In this document: piece by piece, positions 34,167 to 43,031 of the stretch | How the letters are laid out: every line of letters begins with the position of its first letter | How positions within the stretch are numbered: the first letter of the stretch is position 1 | Assembly (NCBI RefSeq): GCF_002968015.1 | Contig: NZ_PUIP01000025.1 | Coordinates: forward strand, 1-64,000 | DNA: 64,000 nucleotides | Source: Massilia phosphatilytica | Lineage (GTDB): Bacteria > Pseudomonadota > Gammaproteobacteria > Burkholderiales > Burkholderiaceae_D | Direction: 5' to 3' | Made by a program: the position numbers and the translations under genes | Notes under the pieces: model-generated | Told to the model about the DNA's origin: nothing | Seen by the model: only the letters and a program-made list of their open reading frames with translations | Databases searched by the model: none

Positions 34167-35231
34167 ATGGCACTCGTATCAATGCGTCAACTGCTGGACC
34201 ACGCCGCCGAACACGGCTACGGCCTCCCGGCGTTTAACGTCAACAACCTGGAACAGGTCCAGGCCATCATGGCCGCGGCCGACCAGACCGGCAGCCCGGT
34301 GATCATGCAGGCCTCGGCCGGCGCCCGCAAATATGCCGGCGAAGCCTTCCTGCGCCACCTGATCGACGCCGCCGTCGAAGCCTACCCGCACATCCCGGTC
34401 GTGATGCACCAGGACCACGGCCAGTCGCCGGCCGTCTGCATGGCCGCGATCCGCTCGGGCTTTACTTCCGTCATGATGGACGGTTCGCTGGAAGCGGACG
34501 GCAAGTCCGTCGCCTCGTACGACTACAACGTCGAAGTGTCGAAGGAAGTCGTCAAGTTCGCGCACTCGATCGGCGTGACCGTCGAGGCGGAACTGGGCGT
34601 GCTCGGTTCGCTGGAAACGATGAAGGGCGACAAGGAAGACGGCCACGGCGCGGACCGCACCATGACCCGCGAAGAGCTGCTGACCGACGTCGCGCAGGCC
34701 GCCGACTTCGTCGCGCGCACCCAGTGCGACGCGCTGGCCATCGCCATCGGCACCTCGCACGGCGCCTATAAATTCACGCGCAAGCCGACCGGCGACATCC
34801 TCGCCATCGACCGCATCAAGGAAATCCACGCGCGCATCCCGAACACGCACCTCGTGATGCACGGCTCGTCGTCGGTCCCGCAGGAGCTGCTGGCGATCAT
34901 CCGCGAATTCGGCGGCGACATGAAGGAAACGTATGGCGTCCCGGTCGAGGAAATCCAGGAAGGCATCAAGCACGGCGTCCGCAAGATCAATATCGACACG
35001 GACATCCGCCTTGCGATGACGGCCGCGATCCGCAAATACCTGTTCGAGAACCCGTCGAAATTCGACCCGCGCGACTACCTGAAGCCGGCCCGCGAAGCCG
35101 CGACGCAGATCTGCAAGGCACGCTATATCTCCTTCGGCTGCGAAGGCATGGCGGCCAAGATCAAGCCGATTCCGCTCGATAAAATGGCGGAGCGCTATAA
35201 AGCTGGCGAACTGGCGCAGATCGTTCAATAA
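34167..35231 (+). CDS. fba: Fructose-bisphosphate aldolase, class II
   Basis: 354 residues of the class II aldolase subtype found in Calvin-cycle and betaproteobacterial genomes. It cleaves fructose 1,6-bisphosphate to two triose phosphates. The zinc and catalytic segments are clear: MHQDHGQS, GVTVEAELG, GTSHGAYKF, MHGSSSVP and KINIDTDIRLA. ATG 34167 follows TATGGAGC. A nested palindromic element lies right after the stop. Confidence 0.98.
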   Translation: MALVSMRQLLDHAAEHGYGLPAFNVNNLEQVQAIMAAADQTGSPVIMQASAGARKYAGEAFLRHLIDAAVEAYPHIPVVMHQDHGQSPAVCMAAIRSGFTSVMMDGSLEADGKSVASYDYNVEVSKEVVKFAHSIGVTVEAELGVLGSLETMKGDKEDGHGADRTMTREELLTDVAQAADFVARTQCDALAIAIGTSHGAYKFTRKPTGDILAIDRIKEIHARIPNTHLVMHGSSSVPQELLAIIREFGGDMKETYGVPVEEIQEGIKHGVRKINIDTDIRLAMTAAIRKYLFENPSKFDPRDYLKPAREAATQICKARYISFGCEGMAAKIKPIPLDKMAERYKAGELAQIVQ

Positions 35232-35233
35232 CA

Positions 35234-35312
35234 GTAGGGTGGGCGGCCTCCGCCCACGCGTAACGCCGGCAAATCGCATATGTCACGCGTGGGCACGGAG
35301 TGCCCACCCTAC
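35234..35312. repeat. REP-like nested palindrome after fba
   Basis: A 79-bp near-perfect inverted repeat. The outer arms GTAGGGTGGGC / GCCCACCCTAC and inner arms GCCCACGCGT / ACGCGTGGGC are symmetric about base 35273. Each half also folds on itself (GGGC...GCCC). This form is typical of intergenic REP/BIME or small MITE-like elements. It starts three bases after the fba stop and may also end transcription. Confidence 0.75.
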
Positions 35313-35363
35313 CGGCTTTTGACGACGATAGCGTAAGAATCACGTAAAATATCGCTTTGGCAC

Positions 35364-35408
35364 CGGCTCTCCCGAGCCGCCGCCCATCCGACCGGCTCCT
35401 TCGCCGGT
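35364..35408 (+). other. Two small hairpins in the purC leader
   Basis: CGGCTC-TCCC-GAGCCG (35364-35379) and ACCGGC-TCCTTC-GCCGGT (35391-35408) lie shortly before the purC start, the second followed by TTCGCTTT. They could be an attenuator or simple leader structure. No known riboswitch was recognised. Confidence 0.35.
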
Positions 35409-35433
35409 TTCGCTTTATCAAGATATCCCCTCT

Positions 35434-36330
35434 ATGAAAAGCCTCTACCAATCCACTATTTCCTCCCTGCCATTGCTGGGCCATGGCAAGGTCCGTGACA
35501 ACTACGCCGTCGGCGACGACAAGATCCTGATCGTCACGACCGACCGCCTGTCGGCCTTCGACGTCGTCATGAACGAACCGATTCCCGGCAAGGGCATGGT
35601 GCTGAACCAGATGAGCGATTTCTGGTTCGAGAAACTCGGCCACATCGTGCCGAACCACCTGACCGGCGTGGCGCCGGAATCCGTGGTCGCACCCGAGGAA
35701 GTGGAGCAGGTGAAAGGCCGCGCCGTTGTCGCCAAGCGCCTGAAGCCGATCCTCGTGGAAGCCGTCGTGCGCGGCTACATCATCGGTTCGGGCTGGAAGG
35801 ATTACCAGGCCACCGGTTCCATCTGCGGCATCCAGCTGCCGGCCGGCCTGCGCCAGGCCGACAAGCTGCCCGAGCCGCTGTTCACCCCGGCCGCGAAAGC
35901 CGACCTGGGCGAGCACGACGAGAACATCAGCTTCGCCGACATGGAACAGCGCATCGGTTCGGAACTGGCGAACAAGATCCGCGACATCAGCATCCAGCTG
36001 TACAAGACCGCCGCCGACTACGCGGCCACGCGCGGCATCATCATCGCCGACACCAAGTTCGAATTCGGCCTGGACGAGAATGGCGTCCTGCACCTGATGG
36101 ACGAAGTCCTGACCGCCGATTCCTCGCGCTTCTGGCCGGCGGATTCGTACGCGCCGGACATGTCGCCGCCGTCGTTCGACAAGCAGTTCGTGCGCGACTA
36201 CCTGGAAACGCTGAAAGACTGGAACAAGGCCCCGCCGGCACCGCCGCTGCCGCAGGACGTCATCGAAAAAACCCAGGCCAAGTACTTTGAAGCCATTGAG
36301 CGCCTGACCGGCGAGAAGCTGAAGGTTTGA
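35434..36330 (+). CDS. purC: SAICAR synthetase
   Basis: 298 residues, the longer form found in betaproteobacteria and fungi. It joins aspartate to CAIR in purine synthesis. Conserved: GHGKVRDNYAVGDDKILIVT, TDRLSAFDVVMNEPIPGKG, VRGYIIGSGWKDYQ, and LIMADTKFEFG-like IIIADTKFEFGLD. The start ATG 35434 follows CCCCTCT with only weak Shine-Dalgarno character. purE follows 2 bp after the stop. Confidence 0.97.
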   Translation: MKSLYQSTISSLPLLGHGKVRDNYAVGDDKILIVTTDRLSAFDVVMNEPIPGKGMVLNQMSDFWFEKLGHIVPNHLTGVAPESVVAPEEVEQVKGRAVVAKRLKPILVEAVVRGYIIGSGWKDYQATGSICGIQLPAGLRQADKLPEPLFTPAAKADLGEHDENISFADMEQRIGSELANKIRDISIQLYKTAADYAATRGIIIADTKFEFGLDENGVLHLMDEVLTADSSRFWPADSYAPDMSPPSFDKQFVRDYLETLKDWNKAPPAPPLPQDVIEKTQAKYFEAIERLTGEKLKV

Positions 36331-36332
36331 CG

Positions 36333-36836
36333 ATGGCCGATCAGAACAAGCCGCTGGTCGGCGTGATCATGGGTTCCAGCTCCGACTGGGACGTGATGCA
36401 GCACGCCTGCGCCATGCTGAAGCAGTTCGGCGTGTCGTTCGAAGCCCAGGTGATTTCGGCGCACCGCATGCCGGACGAGATGTTCGCGTATGCGGAATCC
36501 GCCCGTCGCCGCGGCCTGCGCGCCATCATCGCCGGTGCCGGCGGTGCCGCGCACCTGCCGGGCATGGTCGCCGCGAAGACGGTCGTGCCCGTGCTGGGCG
36601 TGCCCGTGCCGTCGAAATACCTGCGCGGCGAAGATTCGCTGCTGTCGATCGTGCAGATGCCGAAGGGTGTGCCCGTGTCGACGTTCGCCATCGGCGAGGC
36701 CGGCGCCGCGAATGCCGCGCTGACGGCCATCGCCATCATCGCCACCACCGACGACGCCCTGGCGGGCCAGCTGGAACAATTCCGCCAGCAACAGACCGCC
36801 GCCGCCAAGGCCATGACCCTGCCTGTGAACGAGTGA
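36333..36836 (+). CDS. purE: N5-CAIR mutase
   Basis: 167 residues, class I PurE. It moves the carboxyl group of N5-CAIR to give CAIR. Conserved GVIMGSSSDWDVM, SAHRMPDEM with the catalytic His, and GAGGAAHLPGMVAAKT. It lies directly between purC and purK, and its TGA shares a base with the purK ATG (TGATG). Confidence 0.97.
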   Translation: MADQNKPLVGVIMGSSSDWDVMQHACAMLKQFGVSFEAQVISAHRMPDEMFAYAESARRRGLRAIIAGAGGAAHLPGMVAAKTVVPVLGVPVPSKYLRGEDSLLSIVQMPKGVPVSTFAIGEAGAANAALTAIAIIATTDDALAGQLEQFRQQQTAAAKAMTLPVNE

Positions 36837-38026
36837 TGAGTAATATGAAGTCCCAAGCCTATCTCCCAGCGGCCGGCGAACCGGCCTGGCTGGGCGTGAT
36901 GGGCGGCGGCCAGCTGGGCCGCATGTTTGCCCACGCCGCGCAGGCGATGGGCTACCGCGTGGCCGTGCTGGAGCCGTCGGATGACTGCCCGGCCGGCCAC
37001 GTGGCCGAGCGCCTCGTCGAGGCCGGCTACGAAGATGCGACCGGCCTGGATGCGCTGGCTGCCCAATGCGTGGCCGTCACGACGGAATTCGAAAACGTCC
37101 CGGCCGCCAGCCTGTCGCGCCTCGCGCAGCAGGTATTCGTGGCGCCGAACGCGCATGGCGTGTCCGTCGCCCAGGACCGCATCGCGGAAAAATCCTTCTT
37201 TGTCGCCTGCGCGGGCAAATCCGGCGTGATGCCGGCGCCGCACAAGGTGATCGCGAGCGATGCCGACATCGATGCCATCGCCGACGACCTGCTGCCCGGC
37301 ATCCTGAAAACGGTGCGCATGGGCTACGACGGCAAGGGCCAGGTGCGCGTGCGCACGCGCGAGGACGTCCGCGCCGCGTTCGAGTCCATGGACCGCGTGA
37401 CCTGTCTGCTGGAAAAGATGCTGCCGCTCGCCTACGAAGTGTCCGTGCTGACGGCGCGCGGGGCGGACGGCCAGTCGGTCGTCTACCCGATCGCGGAGAA
37501 CGTGCACCGCGACGGCATCCTGTTCACGACGACCGTGCCGGGCCCGAACGTGTCGGATGAATGCGCCCGCAAGGCGCAGGATGCGGCGCGTGCCATCGTG
37601 GCCGAGCTCGGTTACGTCGGCGTGCTGTGCATCGAATTCTTCGTGCTGGCCGACGGCTCGCTCGTCGTCAACGAGATGGCGCCGCGGCCGCACAACAGCG
37701 GCCATTACACGATCGACGCCTGCGTCACGAGCCAGTTCGCACAGCAGGTCCGTGCGATGGCAAAACTGCCGCTGGGCGACGTGCGCCAGCATTCGCCGGC
37801 CGTCATGCTGAACATCCTCGGTGACGTGTGGTTCGAGGGCGAGACTGTCCGTGAACCGGCATGGGACGCCGTGCTGGCGCTGCCCGGCGCCAACCTGCAC
37901 CTGTACGGCAAGACGGACCCGCGCCGCGGCCGCAAGATGGGCCACGTGACGTTCGTCGCACCGACGCTGCAAGAGGCGCAAGCGAATTTCGAGCAAGCAT
38001 GCGCCGTGTTGGGAATCGCGCTGTGA
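36836..38026 (+). CDS. purK: N5-CAIR synthetase (ATP-grasp)
   Basis: 396 residues. It carboxylates AIR with bicarbonate and ATP to give N5-CAIR, which PurE then uses. GVMGGGQLGRMFAHAAQAMG at the N-terminus and TVRMGYDGKGQ, VNEMAPRPHNSGHYTIDAC are PurK marks. ATG 36836 overlaps the purE stop by one base; GTG 36833 and ATG 36845 are alternatives. The next gene starts inside its stop (GTGA), so the run is tightly coupled. Confidence 0.96.
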   Translation: MSNMKSQAYLPAAGEPAWLGVMGGGQLGRMFAHAAQAMGYRVAVLEPSDDCPAGHVAERLVEAGYEDATGLDALAAQCVAVTTEFENVPAASLSRLAQQVFVAPNAHGVSVAQDRIAEKSFFVACAGKSGVMPAPHKVIASDADIDAIADDLLPGILKTVRMGYDGKGQVRVRTREDVRAAFESMDRVTCLLEKMLPLAYEVSVLTARGADGQSVVYPIAENVHRDGILFTTTVPGPNVSDECARKAQDAARAIVAELGYVGVLCIEFFVLADGSLVVNEMAPRPHNSGHYTIDACVTSQFAQQVRAMAKLPLGDVRQHSPAVMLNILGDVWFEGETVREPAWDAVLALPGANLHLYGKTDPRRGRKMGHVTFVAPTLQEAQANFEQACAVLGIAL

Positions 38027-39051
38027 CGGATGACGTGATCGCCGCCGCGGCGCGCGCGCTGGAGGCGGGCCGGCTCGTCGCGTTGCCGACCGAGACCGTG
38101 TACGGCCTCGGCGCCGACGCCGAAAACCCGGCCGCCGTCGCCGCGATCTATGCCGCCAAGGGCCGCCCGCAGGATCACCCCGTGATCGTGCATGTGGCCC
38201 CGGGCGCGGATCTCGATTACTGGGCGACCGACATCCCGTCGGAAGCGCGCCAGCTGGCCGACGCCTTCTGGCCCGGCCCGCTGACGATGATTTTAAAGCG
38301 CGCGCCGCACATCCCGGACGCCGTCTCGGGCGGCCAGGACACGGTCGGCATCCGCTGCCCGTCACACCCGGTTGCCATCGAGCTGCTGCAGGCGTTTAAG
38401 GGCGGGAAGGGCGGCATCGCGGCCCCGTCGGCGAATAAATTCGGCGCCGTGAGCCCGACGACCGCACAGCACGTGCGCGACGAGTTCGGTGACGACATCG
38501 GCGATAACGGGCGCATCGCGTTCGTGCTGGATGGCGGCCAGAGCGAAGTCGGCATCGAATCGACGATCGTCGATCTGTCGCGGCTGGCCACGCACGGCCC
38601 CGTGCTGCTGCGCCCGGGCCATATCTCGGCCGACGCCATCGCGGCCGTGATCGACCAGGTGCCGGCCCGTCCGGACGTCGCGGCGCCCCGCGCCTCGGGC
38701 ACGCTGGAATCGCATTATGCGCCGCATACGCCGGTCGCGATGCAGGACACGGCGACCCTCGTGGACACCTTGTCCAGGCTGCAAGAGGCGGGACGCAAGG
38801 TTGCCCTGATCCATTATTCGGACTTGCCGGCCACGCACGCGGCCGTCCGCCTGCCCGCGTCGCCGGAAGGCTTCGCGCACGCGCTGTACGCGGCGTTGCG
38901 CGGGATGGATGGCACGGGTGCCGATGTCATCCTCGTCGAGGCGCCGCCGCAGGATGGCCATTGGCTGGGTGTCAACGACCGCCTGCGCCGCGCCGCGCAT
39001 GGCTCCACGGGCATCGTCCACGGGTTGATAAACAACACTCCCGCGCTGTAA
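38023..39051 (+). CDS. tsaC: Threonylcarbamoyl-AMP synthase (Sua5/YwlC type)
   Basis: 342 residues: an N-terminal YrdC/TsaC domain (about 1-200) plus a C-terminal Sua5 domain. It makes threonylcarbamoyl-AMP for the t6A37 tRNA modification. GRLVALPTETVYGLGADA, KGRPQDHPVIVHV, FWPGPLTMILKR and GIAAPSANKFG are family signatures; SHYAPHTP begins the Sua5 part. GTG 38023 overlaps the purK stop and follows GGGA; an in-frame ATG at 37999 is also possible. Confidence 0.93.
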   Translation: MTDDVIAAAARALEAGRLVALPTETVYGLGADAENPAAVAAIYAAKGRPQDHPVIVHVAPGADLDYWATDIPSEARQLADAFWPGPLTMILKRAPHIPDAVSGGQDTVGIRCPSHPVAIELLQAFKGGKGGIAAPSANKFGAVSPTTAQHVRDEFGDDIGDNGRIAFVLDGGQSEVGIESTIVDLSRLATHGPVLLRPGHISADAIAAVIDQVPARPDVAAPRASGTLESHYAPHTPVAMQDTATLVDTLSRLQEAGRKVALIHYSDLPATHAAVRLPASPEGFAHALYAALRGMDGTGADVILVEAPPQDGHWLGVNDRLRRAAHGSTGIVHGLINNTPAL

Positions 39052-39106
39052 TCCGCCCGGAATCTTCCCAAAAACGCCTGTCCGGTGCATGCTACTCGGC
39101 AATCCC

Positions 39107-39132
39107 GGCCCGCCTTTCTGCGCGGGCCTTTT
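39107..39132 (+). terminator. Terminator after sua5
   Basis: The 7-bp stem GGCCCGC / GCGGGCC with an 8-base loop is followed by TTTT. It closes the purCEK-sua5 run before the lipoprotein hydrolase. Confidence 0.75.
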
Positions 39133-39160
39133 GCCTTGATCAGTTAGTCGAAGGACATCC

Positions 39161-40672
39161 ATGCGTTCCCTCTTTACCCTGGCCTGCAGCCTCGGGCTGG
39201 GCTATCTGCTTGCCGCTTGCAGCGGCGGCACCACCGCCGGCGGCACGCCGACCGGCGTCGCAAATCCTGAACCGCTGCCCGTCGCGGCGCGTGGCAGTCT
39301 CGTGGGGCAGGCCGCCTCCGTGGCCGTCAACGTCGGCGGCGCCAGCCTCCCCACCCTGACCCCCACCGTGCTGGCCGGCTTCCTCGAAGCGGCCCAGCAG
39401 GGCACGCTGGCCGTCGCGGGACAACCGCAGTGCTCGGTCTCCGTGTACAAGGTGCATTACAACACCATCGGTGGCGCCGGCGAAACGACGGACGGCAGCG
39501 CCGCCGTCTTCGTCCCCACCGGCGGCGGCAACTCGTGCAGCAATTCGCGACCCGTCGTGCTGTATGCGCACGGCACCTCGTTGCAAAAGTCGTACGACAT
39601 GGCTGACATCGCCAACAACACGGAAGCCCGCCTCGCGGCAGCCGTGTTCGCGGCCCAGGGCTTCATCGTCGTCGCGCCGAACTACACGGGCTACAGCGGT
39701 TCGTCGCTGGGCTACCACCCGTATCTGGACCGCGTCGCGCAGGCCGCCGACATGATCGATGCGCTGCGCGCCGCGCGCACGTCATTCACGGCCATCGGCG
39801 CCAAGGATTCCGGCAAGCTGATGGTCACCGGCTATTCCCAAGGCGGCTATGTCGCAATGGCCACGCAGCGCGCCATGCAAGACCTCGGCACGAACGAGTT
39901 CACCTTGACGGCGGCGGCCGGCATGTCGGGCCCGTATGCCATCGCCCGCTTCGGCGACGACCTGTTCGGCGGCGCACCGCGCAACGGTGCTACCGTGATC
40001 GTGCCGATGATCATCAACGCGGGCCAGCATGCGAGTGCCGCGCTGTACGGGACGCCGTCGGACGTCTATGAGACGCAATATGCCGCATCGATCGCCGACC
40101 TGGTGCCGGGCAGCCTCGGCAGCAGCGACCTCGTCGACCAGGGCAAGCTGCCTGCCACGGCCTTGTTCGCCGCGGATTCCCAACCGCAGACGGCCGGCTC
40201 CACGGCGTATTTCGGCGCCAACAACCTGATCCGCACCGGCTATCGCAACGACTACCTGGCCGATCTCGCCGCGCACCCGTGCGACCAGAGCGCAAGTTCG
40301 CCGCTGGCCTGTGCTCCGGCCCACAGCCTGCGCAAATGGCTCGTGCGCAATGACCTGCGCAGTTATATGCCGAGCGCGCCCACGATGCTGTGCGGCGGCC
40401 ATGACGACCCTGTCGTGCCGTTCTTCAACGCGACGGCCACCGCGGGCTATTTCAGCGCGCGCGGCAGCAGGATCACGCTGCTGGACATCGACGACACGCC
40501 GAGCCTGAACGACCCGTACCGCTCGGCCAAGGCCGGCTTCGTCGCGGCGAAGGCGATCCTGCGCGCGGCCTCGGGCGACGGGGCGGTCGCGTCGGCCTAT
40601 CACGCCGGCCTCGTGGCACCGTTCTGCATGGCGGCGACACGTGATTATTTTCAGTCAACATTGTCACATTAA
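39161..40672 (+). CDS. Secreted alpha/beta-hydrolase lipoprotein
   Basis: 503 residues. The signal peptide ends in lipobox LAAC (Cys20), so the protein is probably anchored to the outer membrane or secreted. The hydrolase core has PVVLYAHGTS, the nucleophile in GYSQGG (Ser226), an acid in CGGHDDPVVP and a late His candidate. It resembles secretory lipases and the broad-specificity esterase/prolyl oligopeptidase-like group; substrate unknown. It carries eight or so cysteines. It stands upstream of an SGNH lipoprotein in the same direction. Confidence 0.83.
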   Translation: MRSLFTLACSLGLGYLLAACSGGTTAGGTPTGVANPEPLPVAARGSLVGQAASVAVNVGGASLPTLTPTVLAGFLEAAQQGTLAVAGQPQCSVSVYKVHYNTIGGAGETTDGSAAVFVPTGGGNSCSNSRPVVLYAHGTSLQKSYDMADIANNTEARLAAAVFAAQGFIVVAPNYTGYSGSSLGYHPYLDRVAQAADMIDALRAARTSFTAIGAKDSGKLMVTGYSQGGYVAMATQRAMQDLGTNEFTLTAAAGMSGPYAIARFGDDLFGGAPRNGATVIVPMIINAGQHASAALYGTPSDVYETQYAASIADLVPGSLGSSDLVDQGKLPATALFAADSQPQTAGSTAYFGANNLIRTGYRNDYLADLAAHPCDQSASSPLACAPAHSLRKWLVRNDLRSYMPSAPTMLCGGHDDPVVPFFNATATAGYFSARGSRITLLDIDDTPSLNDPYRSAKAGFVAAKAILRAASGDGAVASAYHAGLVAPFCMAATRDYFQSTLSH

Positions 40673-40863
40673 GACATGAAATCGCCGGCGGCGTTGCTAT
40701 AATCGGCCGCTGCCGGCCTTGTCTCCCAGGCGTAACAACGGGGTGTTGTTGCCGATGCACGACAAAGGTTTTCGCTATACAACGATGCCGAACACTGGCA
40801 TATTGTTACGACACGAATAGCACGGCCGTTCGTTGCAAAAGAAAAATTTCTTTAGGAGACACA

Positions 40864-42234
40864 ATGCGTAAGACCTCATTCGCGCTCGCGCTGCTGACCG
40901 CTGCCGTCCTGTCGGCTTGCGGCGGCAGCAGTACCAGCCCTCGCGGCGGCGACCAGACCCCGGGCACCAAGTTCAGCGCACAGGTATCGTTCGGCGACAG
41001 CCTGTCCGACGTCGGCACGTACGCGGTCGGCGGCATCAAGGCGCTGGGCGGTGGCAAGTTCACGATCAACGGCGACAATACGTCGATCAACGCGGACCTG
41101 ACCGGCAAGAACTGGACCGAATTCGTCGCAGCCCAGCTGCAGCTGCCGGCACCGTGCGCCGCCCAGACGGGCCTGCAGGGCGACGCGACCAAGGGCTTCT
41201 CCGTGCCCGTCGCCACCAACGTCAACTGCCTGAACTATGCGCAGGGCGGCTCGCGCGTGACGAATCCGATCGGCCCGAACAACAAGGCCGTGAATCCGAC
41301 GCTGGGCCTCCTGACCACGCCCGTCGTGACGCAGATCGCGAACCACCTGGCCAAGACCGGCGGCAAGTTCAGCGGCACCGAAGTGGTGACCGTGATGGCT
41401 GGCGGTAACGACATCCTGTTCCTGCTGGGCCAGTTGTCGACGAACGCCACCGCCGCCGGCACCGCAGCCGGTTCCCAGGCCTTCGCCGTGTCGCTGACCA
41501 CGCAACTGGCTGCGGGCGCCACGAACCCGGCCACCGCGGCGCAATCGATCGGCCTGGCGATCCAGACCGAAGCGGCGCGCACCGGCCACACCGACACCTC
41601 CATCGTGCAGGCCGCCGTCACCGCCGCCGTCATGGCCGGCAATACCGCGGCCGCTCAAGCCACCGTGTACGGCCCGATGGTCGCCAAGGCCCAGGCCGAC
41701 GCGACGGCCGCCGGCCAGAAGGCGGGCGCCGACTACCTGACCGCCAACGCCGCCGGTGTCGTCACCGCGATGGCGACCGCCGGCGCCGAGCTGGGCGCAC
41801 TCGTCAAGTCGCAGATCGTCGGCAAGGGCGCGAACTACGTCGTCGTGAACAACCTGCCGGACGTGGCCTCGACGCCGTCGGGCAAATCGCAGTCGGCCGC
41901 CGTCCAGGCCCTGATCGTGAAAGCCGTCGACGCGTTCAACGCGCAGCTGAAGGCCGGTGTCGCGAACGAGCCGAAGGTGCTGTACGTCGACCTGTGGACC
42001 GTCAGCCACGACGAAGTGATCAACCCGGGCCCGTATGGCCTCACCAATACGTCGACCCCGGCCTGCGGCCCGAACGCGCTGGGCACCACGTCGCTCGTCT
42101 GCAATGCGAAGAACGTGATCGCCGGCGACGTCAGCCGCTACATGTTCGCCGACGAAGTGCACCCGACGCCGTTCGAGAACTGGCTGGTCGCGCGCTACGT
42201 CCTCGAGCAGATGGCTGTGAAGGGCTGGCTGTAA
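40864..42234 (+). CDS. SGNH/GDSL lipase lipoprotein
   Basis: 456 residues. The lipobox is LSAC (Cys19). SGNH blocks: block I SFGDSLSD (Ser46), block II in NYAQGGSR, block III GGND at 180-183, and block V DEVH at 430-433, so the active site looks complete. An Ala-rich helical stretch between blocks III and V (about 190-320) is an unusual enlargement, reminiscent of autotransporter-type or extracellular GDSL esterases. Probably an outer-surface esterase or lipase. The start follows TTTAGGAGACAC, a strong Shine-Dalgarno. Confidence 0.9.
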   Translation: MRKTSFALALLTAAVLSACGGSSTSPRGGDQTPGTKFSAQVSFGDSLSDVGTYAVGGIKALGGGKFTINGDNTSINADLTGKNWTEFVAAQLQLPAPCAAQTGLQGDATKGFSVPVATNVNCLNYAQGGSRVTNPIGPNNKAVNPTLGLLTTPVVTQIANHLAKTGGKFSGTEVVTVMAGGNDILFLLGQLSTNATAAGTAAGSQAFAVSLTTQLAAGATNPATAAQSIGLAIQTEAARTGHTDTSIVQAAVTAAVMAGNTAAAQATVYGPMVAKAQADATAAGQKAGADYLTANAAGVVTAMATAGAELGALVKSQIVGKGANYVVVNNLPDVASTPSGKSQSAAVQALIVKAVDAFNAQLKAGVANEPKVLYVDLWTVSHDEVINPGPYGLTNTSTPACGPNALGTTSLVCNAKNVIAGDVSRYMFADEVHPTPFENWLVARYVLEQMAVKGWL

Positions 42235-42245
42235 TCGTCACGACA

Positions 42246-42267
42246 GGCCCGTCCGCGCGGGCGGGCC
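42246..42267 (+). other. Hairpin between the SGNH lipase and ompW
   Basis: GGCCCG and CGGGCC arms around a 10-base G/C-rich loop, with no T-run. It may slow read-through or protect the upstream mRNA. Confidence 0.4.
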
Positions 42268-42290
42268 ATCAATAAGAATCAGGAGATAAC

Positions 42291-42968
42291 ATGAAAGTAA
42301 GTTCCAATGTCGTGAAACTGCTTGTCGCCGTGGGCGCGCTGGCCGTGGCGGGCGGCGCTGCGGCACAGGCTCAGGGGAAATGGGCTGTGTCGATCGGCGC
42401 TGCCCAGATCACCCCGCACGTGGAAAGCGGCGCGATTTCCGCCCCGGCCCTGCCGAACTCGCTCGGCGATGTCGGCAAGGACACGGAACCGGTCATCGTC
42501 GTGAACTACGGCTTCACCGACAACATCACCGGCGAATTCACCTTTGCCAGCCCCTACAAGCACACCCTGTACGGCGCGGGCGCCATCGCCGGCACGGGTG
42601 AGCTGGGCACGGTGAATGCCTTGCCGCCGACCGCGTTCGTGCAATACCGTTTCTTCTCGCCGAATGCGGCCTTCCGTCCCTATGTCGGCCTTGGCGTGAC
42701 CTATGCCTACTTCTACAAGGAAACCGGCTCGTTCCGCATGACCGCGCTGACGAACCCGGGTGGTCCGGCGACGACGTTCAGCATCGACAACAAGTTGACC
42801 GCGTCGGGCCAGATTGGCGCCGTCTGGAACTTCAACGAGAAATGGTTCCTCAACGCCGCGCTCGTGAAGACCCGCCTGCGTACCGATGTGCACTTCTCGA
42901 CGCACCAGAGCCAGCACATGAAGCTGGATCCGAACTCGACCGTGCTGACCTTGGGCTACAAGTTCTGA
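42291..42968 (+). CDS. ompW: OmpW family outer membrane protein
   Basis: 225 residues. A signal peptide (to about Ala26-Gln27) and an eight-strand barrel pattern: KWAVSIGAAQITP, EPVIVVNYGFTDNITGEF, RPYVGLGVTYAYFYKETG, and the final LTLGYKF with terminal Phe for BAM recognition. OmpW forms a narrow hydrophobic channel and often responds to stress. AGGAGATAAC precedes the start. A shared terminator with gcdH follows. Confidence 0.9.
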   Translation: MKVSSNVVKLLVAVGALAVAGGAAAQAQGKWAVSIGAAQITPHVESGAISAPALPNSLGDVGKDTEPVIVVNYGFTDNITGEFTFASPYKHTLYGAGAIAGTGELGTVNALPPTAFVQYRFFSPNAAFRPYVGLGVTYAYFYKETGSFRMTALTNPGGPATTFSIDNKLTASGQIGAVWNFNEKWFLNAALVKTRLRTDVHFSTHQSQHMKLDPNSTVLTLGYKF

Positions 42969-42984
42969 TCGCGATTCGCGCAAT

Positions 42985-43016
42985 AAAAAACCCGCCGATT
43001 TCGGCGGGTTTTTTTT
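42985..43016. terminator. Bidirectional terminator between ompW and gcdH
   Basis: CCCGCCGA / TCGGCGGG stem flanked by A6 on one side and T8 on the other. It can end both convergent transcripts. Confidence 0.93.
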
Positions 43017-43031
43017 CGTGCGCCGGCGCGA

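Noticed and set aside
40760..40820. Possible sigma54 promoter (CTGGCATATTGTTACG) upstream of the SGNH lipase
   Set aside because: The -24 half is partial and no TTGCW stands at the right spacing.
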